Part shown: positions 49,045 through 58,767 of the stretch, piece after piece | Position numbering within the stretch: position 1 is the first letter of the stretch | Layout of the letters: the number at the start of each line of letters is the position of its first letter | Translations under genes and position numbers: made by a program | Notes under the pieces: generated by a model | Databases searched by the model: none | What the model was told of the DNA's origin: nothing | Seen by the model: the letters and a program-made list of their open reading frames with translations, nothing else | NCBI GenBank assembly: GCA_963845445.1 | Contig: CAWJSE010000002.1 | Span: 2,542,001-2,606,000 of the forward strand | From: JABDBL01 sp963845445 | GTDB taxonomy: Bacteria > Cyanobacteriota > Vampirovibrionia > Obscuribacterales > Obscuribacteraceae | Direction: 5' to 3' | DNA length: 64,000 bases

Positions 49045-49824
49045 TTAATTTGTATAAAAAAATTCTCTATTATTCAACACAACGATTGCTAACCATAAAT
49101 ATAGGACAATATTTGACAGAAAGGTTATTACAGGCAACCATAGCATCTGCACAGAATTAAAATACGGATCTATATCTATAGGTGAGTAGGTAAAACTACG
49201 GAGACAACCAGCACCAAAGTTAAGCATATCCAGAAAACTGCCATTTAAAAACGATACGCCACCCGGAATCGACTTGACAATTATTGGTGCTGCAAAAGAA
49301 AGATAAAGTAGTCCTGCAAAAAATAACGCCCCTATCCTAGCCGGGAATGCGAAAATCATAACCACCAGGGCCACTGTTTGCAATGCGTTCAAGATTATGT
49401 TAGCCATATCAATAAACGTCACCGACATTTGATCCCCTCGTCCAATCAGGTGTAGTAGTGCCAGAAAAATTACCGTCTGTACACCAATGACTGAAATAAC
49501 TAAGAGAAATCCCGCAAGCCACTTCGATAGTACATACTCCCAACGAAATATTGGTCGTGAAAAAAGCAAGGCCAGATACTCACCATCATCCAAACTCTTC
49601 GTATTACCGATTGAGCTGCTAACAAATGTAAATGCGACCACACTGATCATCATTGGCCCATACACTAAATTCGATAAGGCCTGATAGTCGAGTACTACGT
49701 TCGATAATCGACTCATAACGGCAATAATAGCAGTCGGATAAACCAAGATAAACATGACCAGCGTCAAAAGCGTGCCCGGCCTTGCCAGCCTAAGAAAAGT
49801 CTGCACAATAATTGCTTTATTCAT
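49045..49824 (-). CDS. ABC-2 type transporter permease
   Basis: 259 residues with six membrane helices. NosY-like arrangement: a loop SIGNTKSLDDGEYLALLFSRPIFRWEYVLSKWLAGFLL near residue 70 (shown in parts: SLDDGEYLALLFSRP, YVLSKWLAGFLL) typical of ABC-2 permeases of the NosY/GldF type. Start overlaps the ATPase stop by 4 nt. With the ATPase and the thioredoxin-like protein it resembles NosFY-type exporters that support maturation of exported metalloproteins, but the substrate is unknown. Confidence 0.87.
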   Translation of the reverse strand: MNKAIIVQTFLRLARPGTLLTLVMFILVYPTAIIAVMSRLSNVVLDYQALSNLVYGPMMISVVAFTFVSSSIGNTKSLDDGEYLALLFSRPIFRWEYVLSKWLAGFLLVISVIGVQTVIFLALLHLIGRGDQMSVTFIDMANIILNALQTVALVVMIFAFPARIGALFFAGLLYLSFAAPIIVKSIPGGVSFLNGSFLDMLNFGAGCLRSFTYSPIDIDPYFNSVQMLWLPVITFLSNIVLYLWLAIVVLNNREFFYTN

Positions 49825-50759
49825 TTTGCTGCATTGCCTTTTTTAAACAATTCAACAAGATCTTTATGCTCATACAAAGCTTGCTCAATTTGCACATTTA
49901 GAATCACAAATGCCCTTAGAAGATTACTACTTTGAGCTTTACTACTCAGTAGAAATCTTGCACTGCCTTCACCGATAGAATGGCATTCCACCTGATTCTC
50001 TTGAGCGACTTTTCGCACCAAATCATCTGTTGGATAAGGCATAGCCCATTGAATAAGAAACATTTGCTTGGTGAGAACGGTAGGCACAAGCTCTTCGACA
50101 GAACCGATTTTGCCATTATCGATGAACGCTATTCGATCGCAGATCTTTTCCACTTGATCAAGGTGATGGGAATTTATTACAACGGTCTTCCCTTCTCGCT
50201 TCCAACGAGAGAGCAATTCACTGACCAATGACATTCCTAAAGGATCCATGCCGGAGGTCGGTTCATCCAGCAAGCACAGTTCGGGCTTCCCAATCAGCAA
50301 TTGAGCCAATCCCAATCGCTGCAACATCCCCCTTGAAAGCTTACGTATAAGCCTCTTCCCCACCTCTGGCTCTAGACCCACCTCAGCAAGAGCCCTAGCT
50401 ACGTCTTCATTGGCCGTTTCTTTCGGTTGGCGAGCAAGCATATGATGATAGTAAAGGAAATTTTCTACGATCATCCAGGCATCAAAATTAGGACGCTCAG
50501 GCATAAAACCTGTTATTGCTTTCACCGATATCTCATTGACAGGCTTATTATCTATCAGGATAGAACCAGCAGAAGGCTTTAGTAAGCCAAGCAAACAACC
50601 CATCACTGTTGTTTTGCCAGCGCCATTGGGACCTATCAAACCAAATGTCTCGCCTCTATGAATATTCAAACTTATATCAGTTAGTGCCCGAAATCGAGAA
50701 AACATTCCATATGCTTTGCTGAGATTTCTTATTTGAATAAAAGCTATTTGCTGCGACAA
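49821..50759 (-). CDS. ABC transporter ATP-binding protein (ABC-2 exporter)
   Basis: 312 residues. Walker A GPNGAGKTT, Q-loop GFMPERPNF, signature LSRGMLQRLGLAQ, Walker B LCLLDEPTSGMDP, switch histidine in INSHHLD. The C-terminal ~90 residues carry the extension of the NatA/NosF-like group. Partner permease overlaps downstream by 4 nt. Confidence 0.93.
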   Translation of the reverse strand: MSQQIAFIQIRNLSKAYGMFSRFRALTDISLNIHRGETFGLIGPNGAGKTTVMGCLLGLLKPSAGSILIDNKPVNEISVKAITGFMPERPNFDAWMIVENFLYYHHMLARQPKETANEDVARALAEVGLEPEVGKRLIRKLSRGMLQRLGLAQLLIGKPELCLLDEPTSGMDPLGMSLVSELLSRWKREGKTVVINSHHLDQVEKICDRIAFIDNGKIGSVEELVPTVLTKQMFLIQWAMPYPTDDLVRKVAQENQVECHSIGEGSARFLLSSKAQSSNLLRAFVILNVQIEQALYEHKDLVELFKKGNAAK

Positions 50760-50823
50760 TTCTTCTGCTCGATTTCCCAGACAAGATAATATTCTTGCAC
50801 GGAATTACAAGGGCAACAAGAAC

Positions 50824-51579
50824 TCAAGCAGCTTGCAATTGGAATTTGGCAGAAAGATATCGCAGGGGAAGATTTAAACATAATCCCAGCAATCCAATAA
50901 TCAGAATTAAGGCCATTATTGAGGCATAGTCATTAACGTCCCTAAAATCAAGAATCATATAGCCAAGACCAGAAGCTACCCCTAACATCTCTGCCGGTAC
51001 AATAACAACCCACGCTATGCCCAAAGCTAATTGCAAGCCAACTATGATTGATGGCAATGTGGCACGAATTAATATAAATCGAATAGTTTGCCAATCACCA
51101 GCACCCAAACATTTAGCAACTTCTATCCATTGTTTTTCCGCTGCCTTAACTCCAGCTGCAGTATTAATAATAATAGGCCAGATAGCCGCGATGCTGACTA
51201 GAAAATATACCGGTCCGGAACCGATACCAAGCAAAATAATGGCCACTGGTGTCCAAGACAATGGCGATATCATACGTAAAAATTGGAAGGGGACATAACT
51301 TATGTTACTGGCAGCATTAAAATAGCCAGTTACTAAACCAATTGGTATCCCTATAAAGGCAGCAATGCTTATGCCTATCACTAATCTTTGCATAGTCTCC
51401 ATTAAACTTAACCAAAATCTATGATTAGCCAATAAGGCTATCAGAGCCCTATAAGTATCCAGCGGATTAAAACGATGCAGCGGAGCTTGCGCGTCTTTGC
51501 TCACTAGCCACCATAAAAACAAAGCCACTAAACAACCAAGGGCATACAAAATGACCTGGTTTAGATTTTTTCCCCTCAT
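50824..51579 (-). CDS. ABC importer permease (SsuC/NrtB/TauC family)
   Basis: 251 residues, six membrane segments. The EAA-loop region is AAEKQWIEVAKCLGAGDWQT, with the ATPase contact, and IPIGLVTGYFNA and WVVIVPAEMLGVASGLGYMI are typical of the nitrate/sulfonate/taurine permeases. The ATG overlaps the stop of the binding-protein gene by 4 nt. Last gene of the importer operon. Confidence 0.9.
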   Translation of the reverse strand: MRGKNLNQVILYALGCLVALFLWWLVSKDAQAPLHRFNPLDTYRALIALLANHRFWLSLMETMQRLVIGISIAAFIGIPIGLVTGYFNAASNISYVPFQFLRMISPLSWTPVAIILLGIGSGPVYFLVSIAAIWPIIINTAAGVKAAEKQWIEVAKCLGAGDWQTIRFILIRATLPSIIVGLQLALGIAWVVIVPAEMLGVASGLGYMILDFRDVNDYASIMALILIIGLLGLCLNLPLRYLSAKFQLQAA

Positions 51580-52817
51580 GCCTTTTTCAGAAGAACTTCA
51601 TAATGTTCCTCGCGCTCAAAAGGTCTTTGGCCATTCAGACCAAAAGATTTCACACCATCAATACTTTTGAATGCAGCCTGAGCAAGATCATAGTCAACAA
51701 TTTCACGAGCCATTTGTCGACCATTTAATTTGTGCAATTCAGCTGGTAGAGCAGCTGACTGATCAACAACGGTACGCTTCATTAAATCCAACATCACATC
51801 GAATGCTGATTCATAAGGATAAGGATTAAATTCTACCCTGTGGACATCCCAATCAGTATGCATAATCGCACCGGTACCGTCGGGCCCATATGTGTGCAAA
51901 TCTTCTTTTAGCAAAGCCCGCTCTAAAATTTTTATAGGCATGGGGAAATAACCACCACCCTCTTTACCAAGCAAGCTTGCCAATTCCCGCTTATTTTGGT
52001 GAGACCATAAAGCCGCTTTATATATTGCATTTATAACTGCTTGGGACCAAGATCTATCTTTATCAATTGTTTCCTGTAAGAGAACTGATTGGCAGCAAGG
52101 ATGATTACACCAGATATCACCAGACATTTTGATTACGGTAGCGTCAGCCAACACCTCTGCAGCTGCACCAAAAGGCTCTGAAATAGCAAAGGCAGCAATT
52201 TTACCGAACTTAAGGGCATCAACCATATCTGGAGGAGCAACGACTTTGAAGCCTACCTCATTTTGCAATAATTCTGATTGCGCTTTTCCGACCACTGGTG
52301 TCAGTCCTTCTTTTCGCAATACTTCTTGAAAAAGTGCATTGTGCGGAGACCACCAGGTAGGCACAGCAACTATCTTTCCTCCTAGTTGTTTTGTGCTAGA
52401 AACCTCTTTGGCCCGAATCATAGCGATTACATCTACATGATTAAAAGCCACAGAGCGTATAGGTAGTTTTTGCGCATAGCGCAAGAAAATCACCTGAGGC
52501 AAAAGAATATGAGTCAGCAGAATTTGCTTGGACGTAAATGCTTCCATTAATGCCGGCCATGTTCGAATTAAAACAGGCTTCTCGGCCTTGATACCATTTT
52601 CTTTAAAGAAACCTTTTTCATATGCCACGATCAGCGGTGCACTATCAAGTATCGGGATATAGCCGCTGGTAAGGACAGAAGGGTTAGCAGCAAAACTTTT
52701 TGGCTGGACAAGCAAATCTAAAGCCGTCGACGCTATGGAAAGACTAAGCGCTTGTTTTAAAATATAACGTCGCGATATTTGCTGCGATAAACGCTCAAAA
52801 GCTGGCCGAATAGACAT
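51576..52817 (-). CDS. ABC importer substrate-binding protein (NrtA/SsuA-like), Tat signal
   Basis: 413 residues. The N-terminus has SRRYILKQALSLS, a twin-arginine export signal, then a cut near FAA. The mature protein has the NMT1/NrtA-like features SGYIPILDSAPLIVAYEKGFF and KIVAVPTWWSPHNALF. NrtA-type proteins bind nitrate or bicarbonate, and SsuA-type bind sulfonates; no ligand residues were assigned here. The middle of the operon is ATPase, binding protein, permease. AGGAG 8 nt upstream of the ATG. Confidence 0.88.
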   Translation of the reverse strand: MSIRPAFERLSQQISRRYILKQALSLSIASTALDLLVQPKSFAANPSVLTSGYIPILDSAPLIVAYEKGFFKENGIKAEKPVLIRTWPALMEAFTSKQILLTHILLPQVIFLRYAQKLPIRSVAFNHVDVIAMIRAKEVSSTKQLGGKIVAVPTWWSPHNALFQEVLRKEGLTPVVGKAQSELLQNEVGFKVVAPPDMVDALKFGKIAAFAISEPFGAAAEVLADATVIKMSGDIWCNHPCCQSVLLQETIDKDRSWSQAVINAIYKAALWSHQNKRELASLLGKEGGGYFPMPIKILERALLKEDLHTYGPDGTGAIMHTDWDVHRVEFNPYPYESAFDVMLDLMKRTVVDQSAALPAELHKLNGRQMAREIVDYDLAQAAFKSIDGVKSFGLNGQRPFEREEHYEVLLKKA

Positions 52818-52850
52818 TGCTTATCTCCTGTTTAAAGAATACCTATAATT

Positions 52851-53633
52851 TTAGGCGTACGCTGCTTCCTGCAATACTTTCTGAGAATCATTAAACGAAC
52901 GAATTAGTTCGTCAGAAATCATTCCCTTTAGATTCATAAACTCAACAGAACTTCGTAAGCGCGGATATGGCAGAACGATATCAAAAATGTCACTAATCTT
53001 GCCTGGTCTGGGTGTCATAACAATAATTCTGGAAGACAGAGCAATTGCCTCATCGATGTCATGGGTAACAAATACAACTGTAATTTTATGCTTTTGCCAG
53101 ATATCCAGCAAAGCCTCTTGCATGCGCAATCTTGTTAGAGCATCTAGAGCAGCAAACGGTTCGTCCATTAACAAAACATCTGGATTACCCACTAAAGCTC
53201 TGGCAATGGCAGCCCTCTGAGCCATACCGCCAGACAGACTTGCTGGCTTGTTCTTGGCAAAATCAGTAAGTCCGACTAACTTAATTGTTCTCTGAACAAG
53301 CTCTCTGGGTACGCGTTCACCACGGATTTTAAATCCTAGAGCAATATTCTCCTCCACACTTAACCACGGCAATAAAGCAGGATTTTGAAAAACGACACCA
53401 CGGCGATAGTCTGGACCAACCACAGCTTTTTCGTCCATGTATATTTCGCCCACACTGGCTCTTTCCAAACCAGCTAATATTCTCCAGAGAGTAGACTTGC
53501 CACAGCCACTTTCGCCAAGTATACAAACGAACTCGCCAGCCATTATCTCAAAACTAAGCGGGCCAAGAACATGGGCTTGCTCTTGCCCTTTATAAAAATA
53601 CTTTTCTACTTGCCGGACCTGTATGCTTTTCAT
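52851..53633 (-). CDS. ABC importer ATP-binding protein (SsuB/NrtD/TauB-like)
   Basis: 260 residues. Walker A GESGCGKST, Q-loop VVFQNPALLPWLSVEENI, signature LSGGMAQRAAIARAL, Walker B VLLMDEPFAALD, switch VTHDIDEAI. PALLPWLSV and MTPRPGKI are hallmarks of the nitrate/sulfonate importer ATPases. First gene of its operon; 242 nt with no gene separate it from atpC upstream. Confidence 0.92.
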   Translation of the reverse strand: MKSIQVRQVEKYFYKGQEQAHVLGPLSFEIMAGEFVCILGESGCGKSTLWRILAGLERASVGEIYMDEKAVVGPDYRRGVVFQNPALLPWLSVEENIALGFKIRGERVPRELVQRTIKLVGLTDFAKNKPASLSGGMAQRAAIARALVGNPDVLLMDEPFAALDALTRLRMQEALLDIWQKHKITVVFVTHDIDEAIALSSRIIVMTPRPGKISDIFDIVLPYPRLRSSVEFMNLKGMISDELIRSFNDSQKVLQEAAYA

Positions 53634-53875
53634 AACTCAGGCATGCTTTGACTTTTCACAATGATAGTTGACTTCACGGCGGCTGCCAATACGTGTTTTT
53701 AGCCGTTTAGTCGATAAATTAATCTTATTTTGACTTATTTCATACTCAACATTCTCTTGGGGTCAAATATCGCTCTCACGTGCCGCAAGATTGTCTAGAT
53801 CGTATCTAGTGAAGTCAAATAACTTGAAACTTATAGAACAATTAAAGTACCAACCAAAATTGTATTTGCCAACTA

Positions 53876-54307
53876 TTAATTGTGACGTGCCCGCGAGCGA
53901 CGCTTAACCAACTCTGCTGCTTTCAAGCGGGCAACAGCACGCGAAATAGCCATTTCAGTAATATATATGTCGAGCTTATCAGTACGTTGCGTTCTTTCGG
54001 CCTCAGCACGGCTCTTTGCTTGATTTGCCCTAGCTTCGTCTATTTCAACATCTAATTCTGCTGAATCACTTAAGACTCTTACGCGATTATTACTGACTTC
54101 AAGTAAGCCACCAATAACAGCTGCAGCCGATTCATTACCTTTACTCTTAAAACGTACTACACCAATAGTCAATGCTGTGGTTAAAGGTTCATGATCATGC
54201 AAAATGGTCAATTCACCATCTATAGCATTAGCGCTCACTTGTTCTACTTCTTGATCAAGTACTACTCGCTCAGGGGTAATTATTTGCAAATTCAATGTTC
54301 CAGCCAT
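53876..54307 (-). CDS. atpC: ATP synthase epsilon subunit
   Basis: 143 residues. N-terminal beta-sandwich (LNLQIITPERVVLDQEVEQV, GELTILHDHEPLTTALTIGVV) followed by the C-terminal helical hairpin (AKSRAEAERTQ, ARLKAAELVKRR). It is part of the F1 central stalk and an inhibitor of wasteful ATP hydrolysis. It lies 31 nt downstream of clpP, which in turn follows atpD. No other ATP synthase gene is in the window, in line with the split beta-epsilon cluster of Cyanobacteria. Confidence 0.93.
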   Translation of the reverse strand: MAGTLNLQIITPERVVLDQEVEQVSANAIDGELTILHDHEPLTTALTIGVVRFKSKGNESAAAVIGGLLEVSNNRVRVLSDSAELDVEIDEARANQAKSRAEAERTQRTDKLDIYITEMAISRAVARLKAAELVKRRSRARHN

Positions 54308-54338
54308 CTTGTTTCCTTAAACTAAACAATAACTACAC

Positions 54339-54961
54339 TTAGCTAGCTAACGTTGTAATTGTCAGCTTATTGTTGCGCGCACTACCAGTAGTGCCTTTGT
54401 GATAAATGACTTCATCAATAATGCCATACTCCAAAGCTTCTTTGGCGGAGAGATAATAATCACGTTCAATATCTTTGCGCAATTTGCCCTTATCCTGTCC
54501 TGTACAACGATGCAGAAGCTCAATCTGTGCCTCCCTAAACCTTTGTCCTTGGGCAGCTTGTATCTCTAAGTTGGTTATGTCACCATCGGCTTCCCAAAGG
54601 GTTTGGTGAAACATCAAAGTGGAAAATTCATACGCACTGCGATTGCCAGTACCGGCAGCCAGAATTTCACAAGCACCGGACAAAGCATGCCCTAGGCAGA
54701 TTGTGTTTACTACGGCCTGCATAGAATGAATGACCGCAATAATGGCATCAGCATTATAACCATTGCCACCAGCAGAATTGATATACAGATTAATAGGTTC
54801 CTCTATTGAATCTTTTCGAATCTAAGCAAGCGTTTCACGACTGGCAAGGCGATCTCATTTTCTAAGCGACCAAAAAGATAGATATTTCTTTGTCCGCTAT
54901 CTTTGCTAGTACCACTAACTATCGGCTGTTCGTCATCTTCGATTTGATATTTCTTTTTCAT
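54339..54961 (-). CDS. clpP: ClpP-family serine protease (one frameshift)
   Basis: 207 residues after correction. ClpP signature parts: INLYINSAGGNGYNADAIIA (family NSPGG), the active serine in CLGHALSGACEILAAG (family GQAASMGAxLLAAG), the histidine in LMFHQTLW, and KDIERDYYLSAKEALEYGIIDEVI near the end. The motif around the serine is divergent. The uncorrected frame from the ATG (54959-54961) stops in FEKIQ; one missing base at about 54812 restores FEKDSIEEPINLYINSAGG. It sits between atpD (37 nt) and atpC (31 nt) on the same strand, so all three are probably co-transcribed. The partner ATPase is not in the window. Confidence 0.87.
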
Positions 54962-54997
54962 GACACCCCGCTTTTCTAGTATGCTAACCGACCCAAT

Positions 54998-56425
54998 TTA
55001 GGCTTGAGCTAAAGTTTTGGCTTGCTCTTTGACCTCTTCGATATTACCTACCATATAAAAGGCTTGTTCTGGCAATTCATCAAGCTCGCCAGCTAAGATT
55101 GCTTTAAAAGCTTGCACCGTCTCTTTTAACGGTACGTACTTGCCTGGCCGACCAGTAAATACTTCGGCTACAAAGAAAGGTTGACTTAAAAATCGCTGAA
55201 TTTTTCTGGCACGATTGACGGCAATCTTGTCATCCGCCGATAATTCATCCATGCCTAAAATAGCAATAATGTCCTGCAAATCTTTATAACGCTGCAATGT
55301 TTGCTGAACATTACGGGCTATTTCATAGTGCTCTTGTCCAACCACTTCCGGCTTCAAAGCAGTACTGGTGCTAGCCAATGGGTCTACTGCCGGATAAATA
55401 CCAAGCTCGGCTATCTGTCGACTTAGCACTGTAGTAGCATCCAAATGTCCAAATGTAGTTGCTGGAGCAGGATCTGTTAAGTCATCAGCCGGCACATAAA
55501 CAGCCTGTACAGAAGTAATAGAACCACTTTTTGTAGATGTAATGCGTTCTTGCAATTCGCCCATTTCATTTGCCAAAGTAGGTTGATAGCCTACAGCAGA
55601 GGGCATCCGTCCCAGCAGAGCTGACACTTCTGAACCGGCTTGCACAAAACGGAAAATGTTATCTACGAAAAGCAATACATCTTGCTTACTAACGTCACGG
55701 AAATATTCCGCAACTGTAAGAGCTGACAAACCTACTCGCATTCTGGCTCCGGGCGGCTCGTTCATCTGTCCGTATACAAGAGCCACTTTATCAAGCACTC
55801 CAGAATCCTTCATTTCGTGCCAGAGGTCATTACCTTCACGAGTACGTTCACCCACACCACCGAAAACTGAGAAGCCACCGTGATGTACAGCAATATTATG
55901 AATTAGTTCTTGAATGATCACTGTCTTGCCTACGCCGGCTCCGCCGAATAGACCAACTTTTCCGCCTTTGATATACGGAGCAAGCAAGTCTACAACTTTA
56001 ATACCTGTTTCAAAGATCACAATATCAGTCTGTAAATCAACTAATTTAGGAGCGGGACGGTGAATTGGCCAGCGTTCTTCCGCAGCTACAACACCCATTT
56101 CATCTACAGGTTCACCTAGCACATTAATTATGCGCCCGAGAGTAGCCTTGCCTACAGGCACACTAATGGACTGCTTCAAATCTACAGCTTCCATACCGCG
56201 CGTCATACCTTCAGTTGCACTCATGGCTACTGCTCTCACCCTATTGTCGCCAAGCATCTGCTGTACTTCACAAACAATCTTTACATCTTGGCCAGATGGA
56301 TTTTGACCAGTTATTTCTAAAGAATGATAAATTTCCGGCAATTGTCCGCTTTCAAATTCGACGTCAATAACCGGCCCGATAACTTGAACAACCCGTCCAG
56401 GGGCAGAAAGAACCTGTGTACTCAT
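54998..56425 (-). CDS. atpD: ATP synthase beta subunit
   Basis: 475 residues, the catalytic F1 subunit. Walker A GGAGVGKTVI; GGVGERTREGNDLWHEM; VALVYGQMNEPPGARMRV; catalytic-site DLTDPAPATTFGHLDATTVLSR; and the ...DELSADDKIAVNRARKIQRFLSQPF segment near the end (parts: DELSADDK, RFLSQPFFVAEVFTG). First gene of the atpD-clpP-atpC group. No well-defined promoter seen in the ~200 nt upstream. Confidence 0.97.
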   Translation of the reverse strand: MSTQVLSAPGRVVQVIGPVIDVEFESGQLPEIYHSLEITGQNPSGQDVKIVCEVQQMLGDNRVRAVAMSATEGMTRGMEAVDLKQSISVPVGKATLGRIINVLGEPVDEMGVVAAEERWPIHRPAPKLVDLQTDIVIFETGIKVVDLLAPYIKGGKVGLFGGAGVGKTVIIQELIHNIAVHHGGFSVFGGVGERTREGNDLWHEMKDSGVLDKVALVYGQMNEPPGARMRVGLSALTVAEYFRDVSKQDVLLFVDNIFRFVQAGSEVSALLGRMPSAVGYQPTLANEMGELQERITSTKSGSITSVQAVYVPADDLTDPAPATTFGHLDATTVLSRQIAELGIYPAVDPLASTSTALKPEVVGQEHYEIARNVQQTLQRYKDLQDIIAILGMDELSADDKIAVNRARKIQRFLSQPFFVAEVFTGRPGKYVPLKETVQAFKAILAGELDELPEQAFYMVGNIEEVKEQAKTLAQA

Positions 56426-56631
56426 GTAGACTCCACCGAAATAAAGAAGCGATATATAGATAATGTATAAATACTAGCAGCCCAAAACCTACTTTGCTCT
56501 AATTCTTACTTTATCTTTTATGATCCGTTGCTTTTATGTAAGGCCGCCGACAAAAGTGGTAAGCTCTGAAGATATCTAAGCGCTATCTACTTTTTAATAT
56601 TAAAGATTCGCCTTTACAGAAGGAATTAGAA

Positions 56632-56991
56632 ATGCCTAATCAAACACCAACAGAAAAAGATGAAACCTTAATCACTTTAGAGGGCGATGACGGACATTCT
56701 TACTCTTGCCAATTGATTGACGTATTTGAATTTGAAAAACAAGAATACGCCTTATTGCTCAAAAACTCTGATGAGAGTCAGGAGAATACAAAAGAAAAAA
56801 AAGCAACGAAAGATGAGCCTGAAGATGGCTCTCTGGTAGTAATGCGCCTAATTCAACGTGATGACCAATGCATTTTTCAAACAATTGAAGACGATCAAGA
56901 GTTTGAAAGAGTAATAGCTTACATTGAAGAATTGGCTCAAGAAAGTTTGGATGAAACTACCGATCAAATCGCCAAGTCTGAACAAACTTAA
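56632..56991 (+). CDS. DUF1292-family protein
   Basis: 119 acidic residues. The order ITLEGDDGHSYSCQLIDVFEFEKQEYALLL, then SLVVMRLIQRDDQCIFQTIEDDQEFERVIAYIEE (here in parts: LIDVFEFEKQEYALLL, DDQEFERVIAYIEE) matches DUF1292/YrzB. A low-complexity Lys/Glu stretch separates the halves. Function unknown across the family. GGAATT lies before the ATG. Confidence 0.8.
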   Translation: MPNQTPTEKDETLITLEGDDGHSYSCQLIDVFEFEKQEYALLLKNSDESQENTKEKKATKDEPEDGSLVVMRLIQRDDQCIFQTIEDDQEFERVIAYIEELAQESLDETTDQIAKSEQT

Positions 56992-57014
56992 TTAACATTT
57001 GCTTAGTCTTAATT

Positions 57015-57359
57015 ATGCATAAACTTTTGCCTTGGCATAAATTATGGATTCTCGTAATTTTGTCATTATTAGTTTGGCGATTAACCAGAGATTTCACTGA
57101 TTTGTCCTTGCGAAATATTTGCCACTACCCTCAGTATCAAGATAATCGATCTATAAAAATTACCCTCCTTATCTGCCGATAGGTCACTACAAGCTATCAG
57201 CCTCTTACGGCAATGGTGTCATTTTTTAACAATGTAGCCATTGGAGACTTTAGGTTTTGTAAAAACATATACCTCAACAAACACTCCTCTGCTTTTGGTT
57301 GCTTGAAGAAACTTGGCAGACGCCACTTTCAAATTTATCAGTCAATGCGACGCGTTTAA
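57015..57359 (+). pseudogene. Small membrane-anchored protein broken by two compensating indels (proposed)
   Basis: The gap after the DUF1292 gene is not empty. An ATG at 57015 opens LPWHKLWILVILSLLVWRL, a membrane helix, and the frame stops at 57181. Adding one A near 57160 continues as NYPPYLPIGHYKLSASYG, and dropping one T from the TTTTTT near 57223 continues as VIFNNVAIGDFRF to a TAA at 57357-57359. The result is 114 residues with a length divisible by three. Both edits fall in homopolymers like the other breaks in the window. No family recognised. Confidence 0.4.
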
Positions 57360-57444
57360 TTACAATATGGCAGGGAATGAATAGAAGGGTCGAGTTTTAA
57401 AACAGACTGAGCTTACCAAATTACTGGGCTTCCCTGGACTAAAA

Positions 57445-58767
57445 ATGTTGTTAATCGAAACCATACATAAAATAGATAAGCGCTGGCGCCTATTATTGAT
57501 GTTTGCGTTGGTATTAATATTTATCTCAAGTGCAATAGCTTTGTTTTTTTATATCCAAGATATCCAGATACAGCAAAGAACTATTGCTTTAGAAAAATCG
57601 GTCTCAGACTTACGATTGCAAGCTTTAAAAGCAGAAACTGAGGGGGATCTGAATAAAGCAAATGGATTATACACAGAAGCTTTAGCTGAAGCAGAAAAAT
57701 CTGGATCAAGCATGAAAATCATTGAATTTCTGAGTCGCCTAATACAAGTCAAAATACAAAATCATAAACTAGGACAAACTGATGCATTGGTTCAGAAAGC
57801 AATAAAATTGGCCTTGTCAATTAAAGACACAGCTGCCGGCGATTCCAACATTGAAGTTTGGATGGACGACATGGCAAATGCTTTTTACAAACGCGGCGAA
57901 CATTCGATAAGAGAAGATATTAAAGAGTTTTGTCTAAAGCACTATTTGGATATTAAGCTATCAATAGAAGATCACTACGATAGCTCTTTGGCTAGCAAAA
58001 CAAGTATGCTTATCAGTCAGCTTAACCATACAGGTAGAGCTGCTGAGACAATTCCTTATCAGGAGAAACTCTTTGATTATCTCAAGAGAACAAAGTCTAC
58101 TGATCCTGAAATTATTGCAAGCCCCTATTTTACTCTGGCTGATAAGCTCGCAAAAAATCATGAACTCCTTAAAGCAGAATCGGCTTTCAGACAAGGTTTC
58201 GCAATTGAACACAAAGCAAGCAACAGTTATTCCGACAAAGCCGCATTTTACTTTAGTCTTGCCAGATTAGCAGAAGAAGCGGGTGATCTACAAAAAGCAA
58301 TCATTCTCTATCAAAAAGCGATCGATATTGAAAGACAATGGCTCGGTAAATCTCCAATAACTGGATTCTCTGAAAATGTTTTAGCCTTTCTTGAACAACG
58401 GCTTGGCAATTTTACTGAAGCGGCAAAACTCTATAACGCAAGTCTGGATTGTTTTAACCACTGCACTCCTCCTCAAGTAACTTCAACGAACGCATTTTTA
58501 CATCCGGAAGGTGGATATTTTTCTGGACAGGTTTTTGCTGCTGAGCATTTAGCAGATATAGAATTCAAACGAGAACATTTAGCTTTAGCTAGTGCTTTGC
58601 GGACGAGAGCTAAGTCAATTCGTGCTAATAATCCTCAATGGGCTGCTGCCAAACACCCTGATCCGGACAGCTTTTATATACAAGGGGGTTGGTTGGGTGG
58701 ATATTTTCCGTTCCCAATGGAGGTTATTCCTACTCATTTATCTCTTCAACAAATTAATCAAAACTGA
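57445..58767 (+). CDS. Membrane-anchored TPR protein
   Basis: 440 residues. N-terminal membrane helix (LLLMFALVLIFISSAIALFFYI), then TPR-like helical repeats through most of the protein: KAETEGDLNKANGLYTEAL, YFSLARLAEEAGDLQKAIILYQKA and LEQRLGNFTEAAKLYNASL are the clearest. The extracytoplasmic repeat region probably binds other proteins. No strong ribosome binding site at the ATG. The 207 nt following carry an inverted repeat. Confidence 0.75.
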   Translation: MLLIETIHKIDKRWRLLLMFALVLIFISSAIALFFYIQDIQIQQRTIALEKSVSDLRLQALKAETEGDLNKANGLYTEALAEAEKSGSSMKIIEFLSRLIQVKIQNHKLGQTDALVQKAIKLALSIKDTAAGDSNIEVWMDDMANAFYKRGEHSIREDIKEFCLKHYLDIKLSIEDHYDSSLASKTSMLISQLNHTGRAAETIPYQEKLFDYLKRTKSTDPEIIASPYFTLADKLAKNHELLKAESAFRQGFAIEHKASNSYSDKAAFYFSLARLAEEAGDLQKAIILYQKAIDIERQWLGKSPITGFSENVLAFLEQRLGNFTEAAKLYNASLDCFNHCTPPQVTSTNAFLHPEGGYFSGQVFAAEHLADIEFKREHLALASALRTRAKSIRANNPQWAAAKHPDPDSFYIQGGWLGGYFPFPMEVIPTHLSLQQINQN

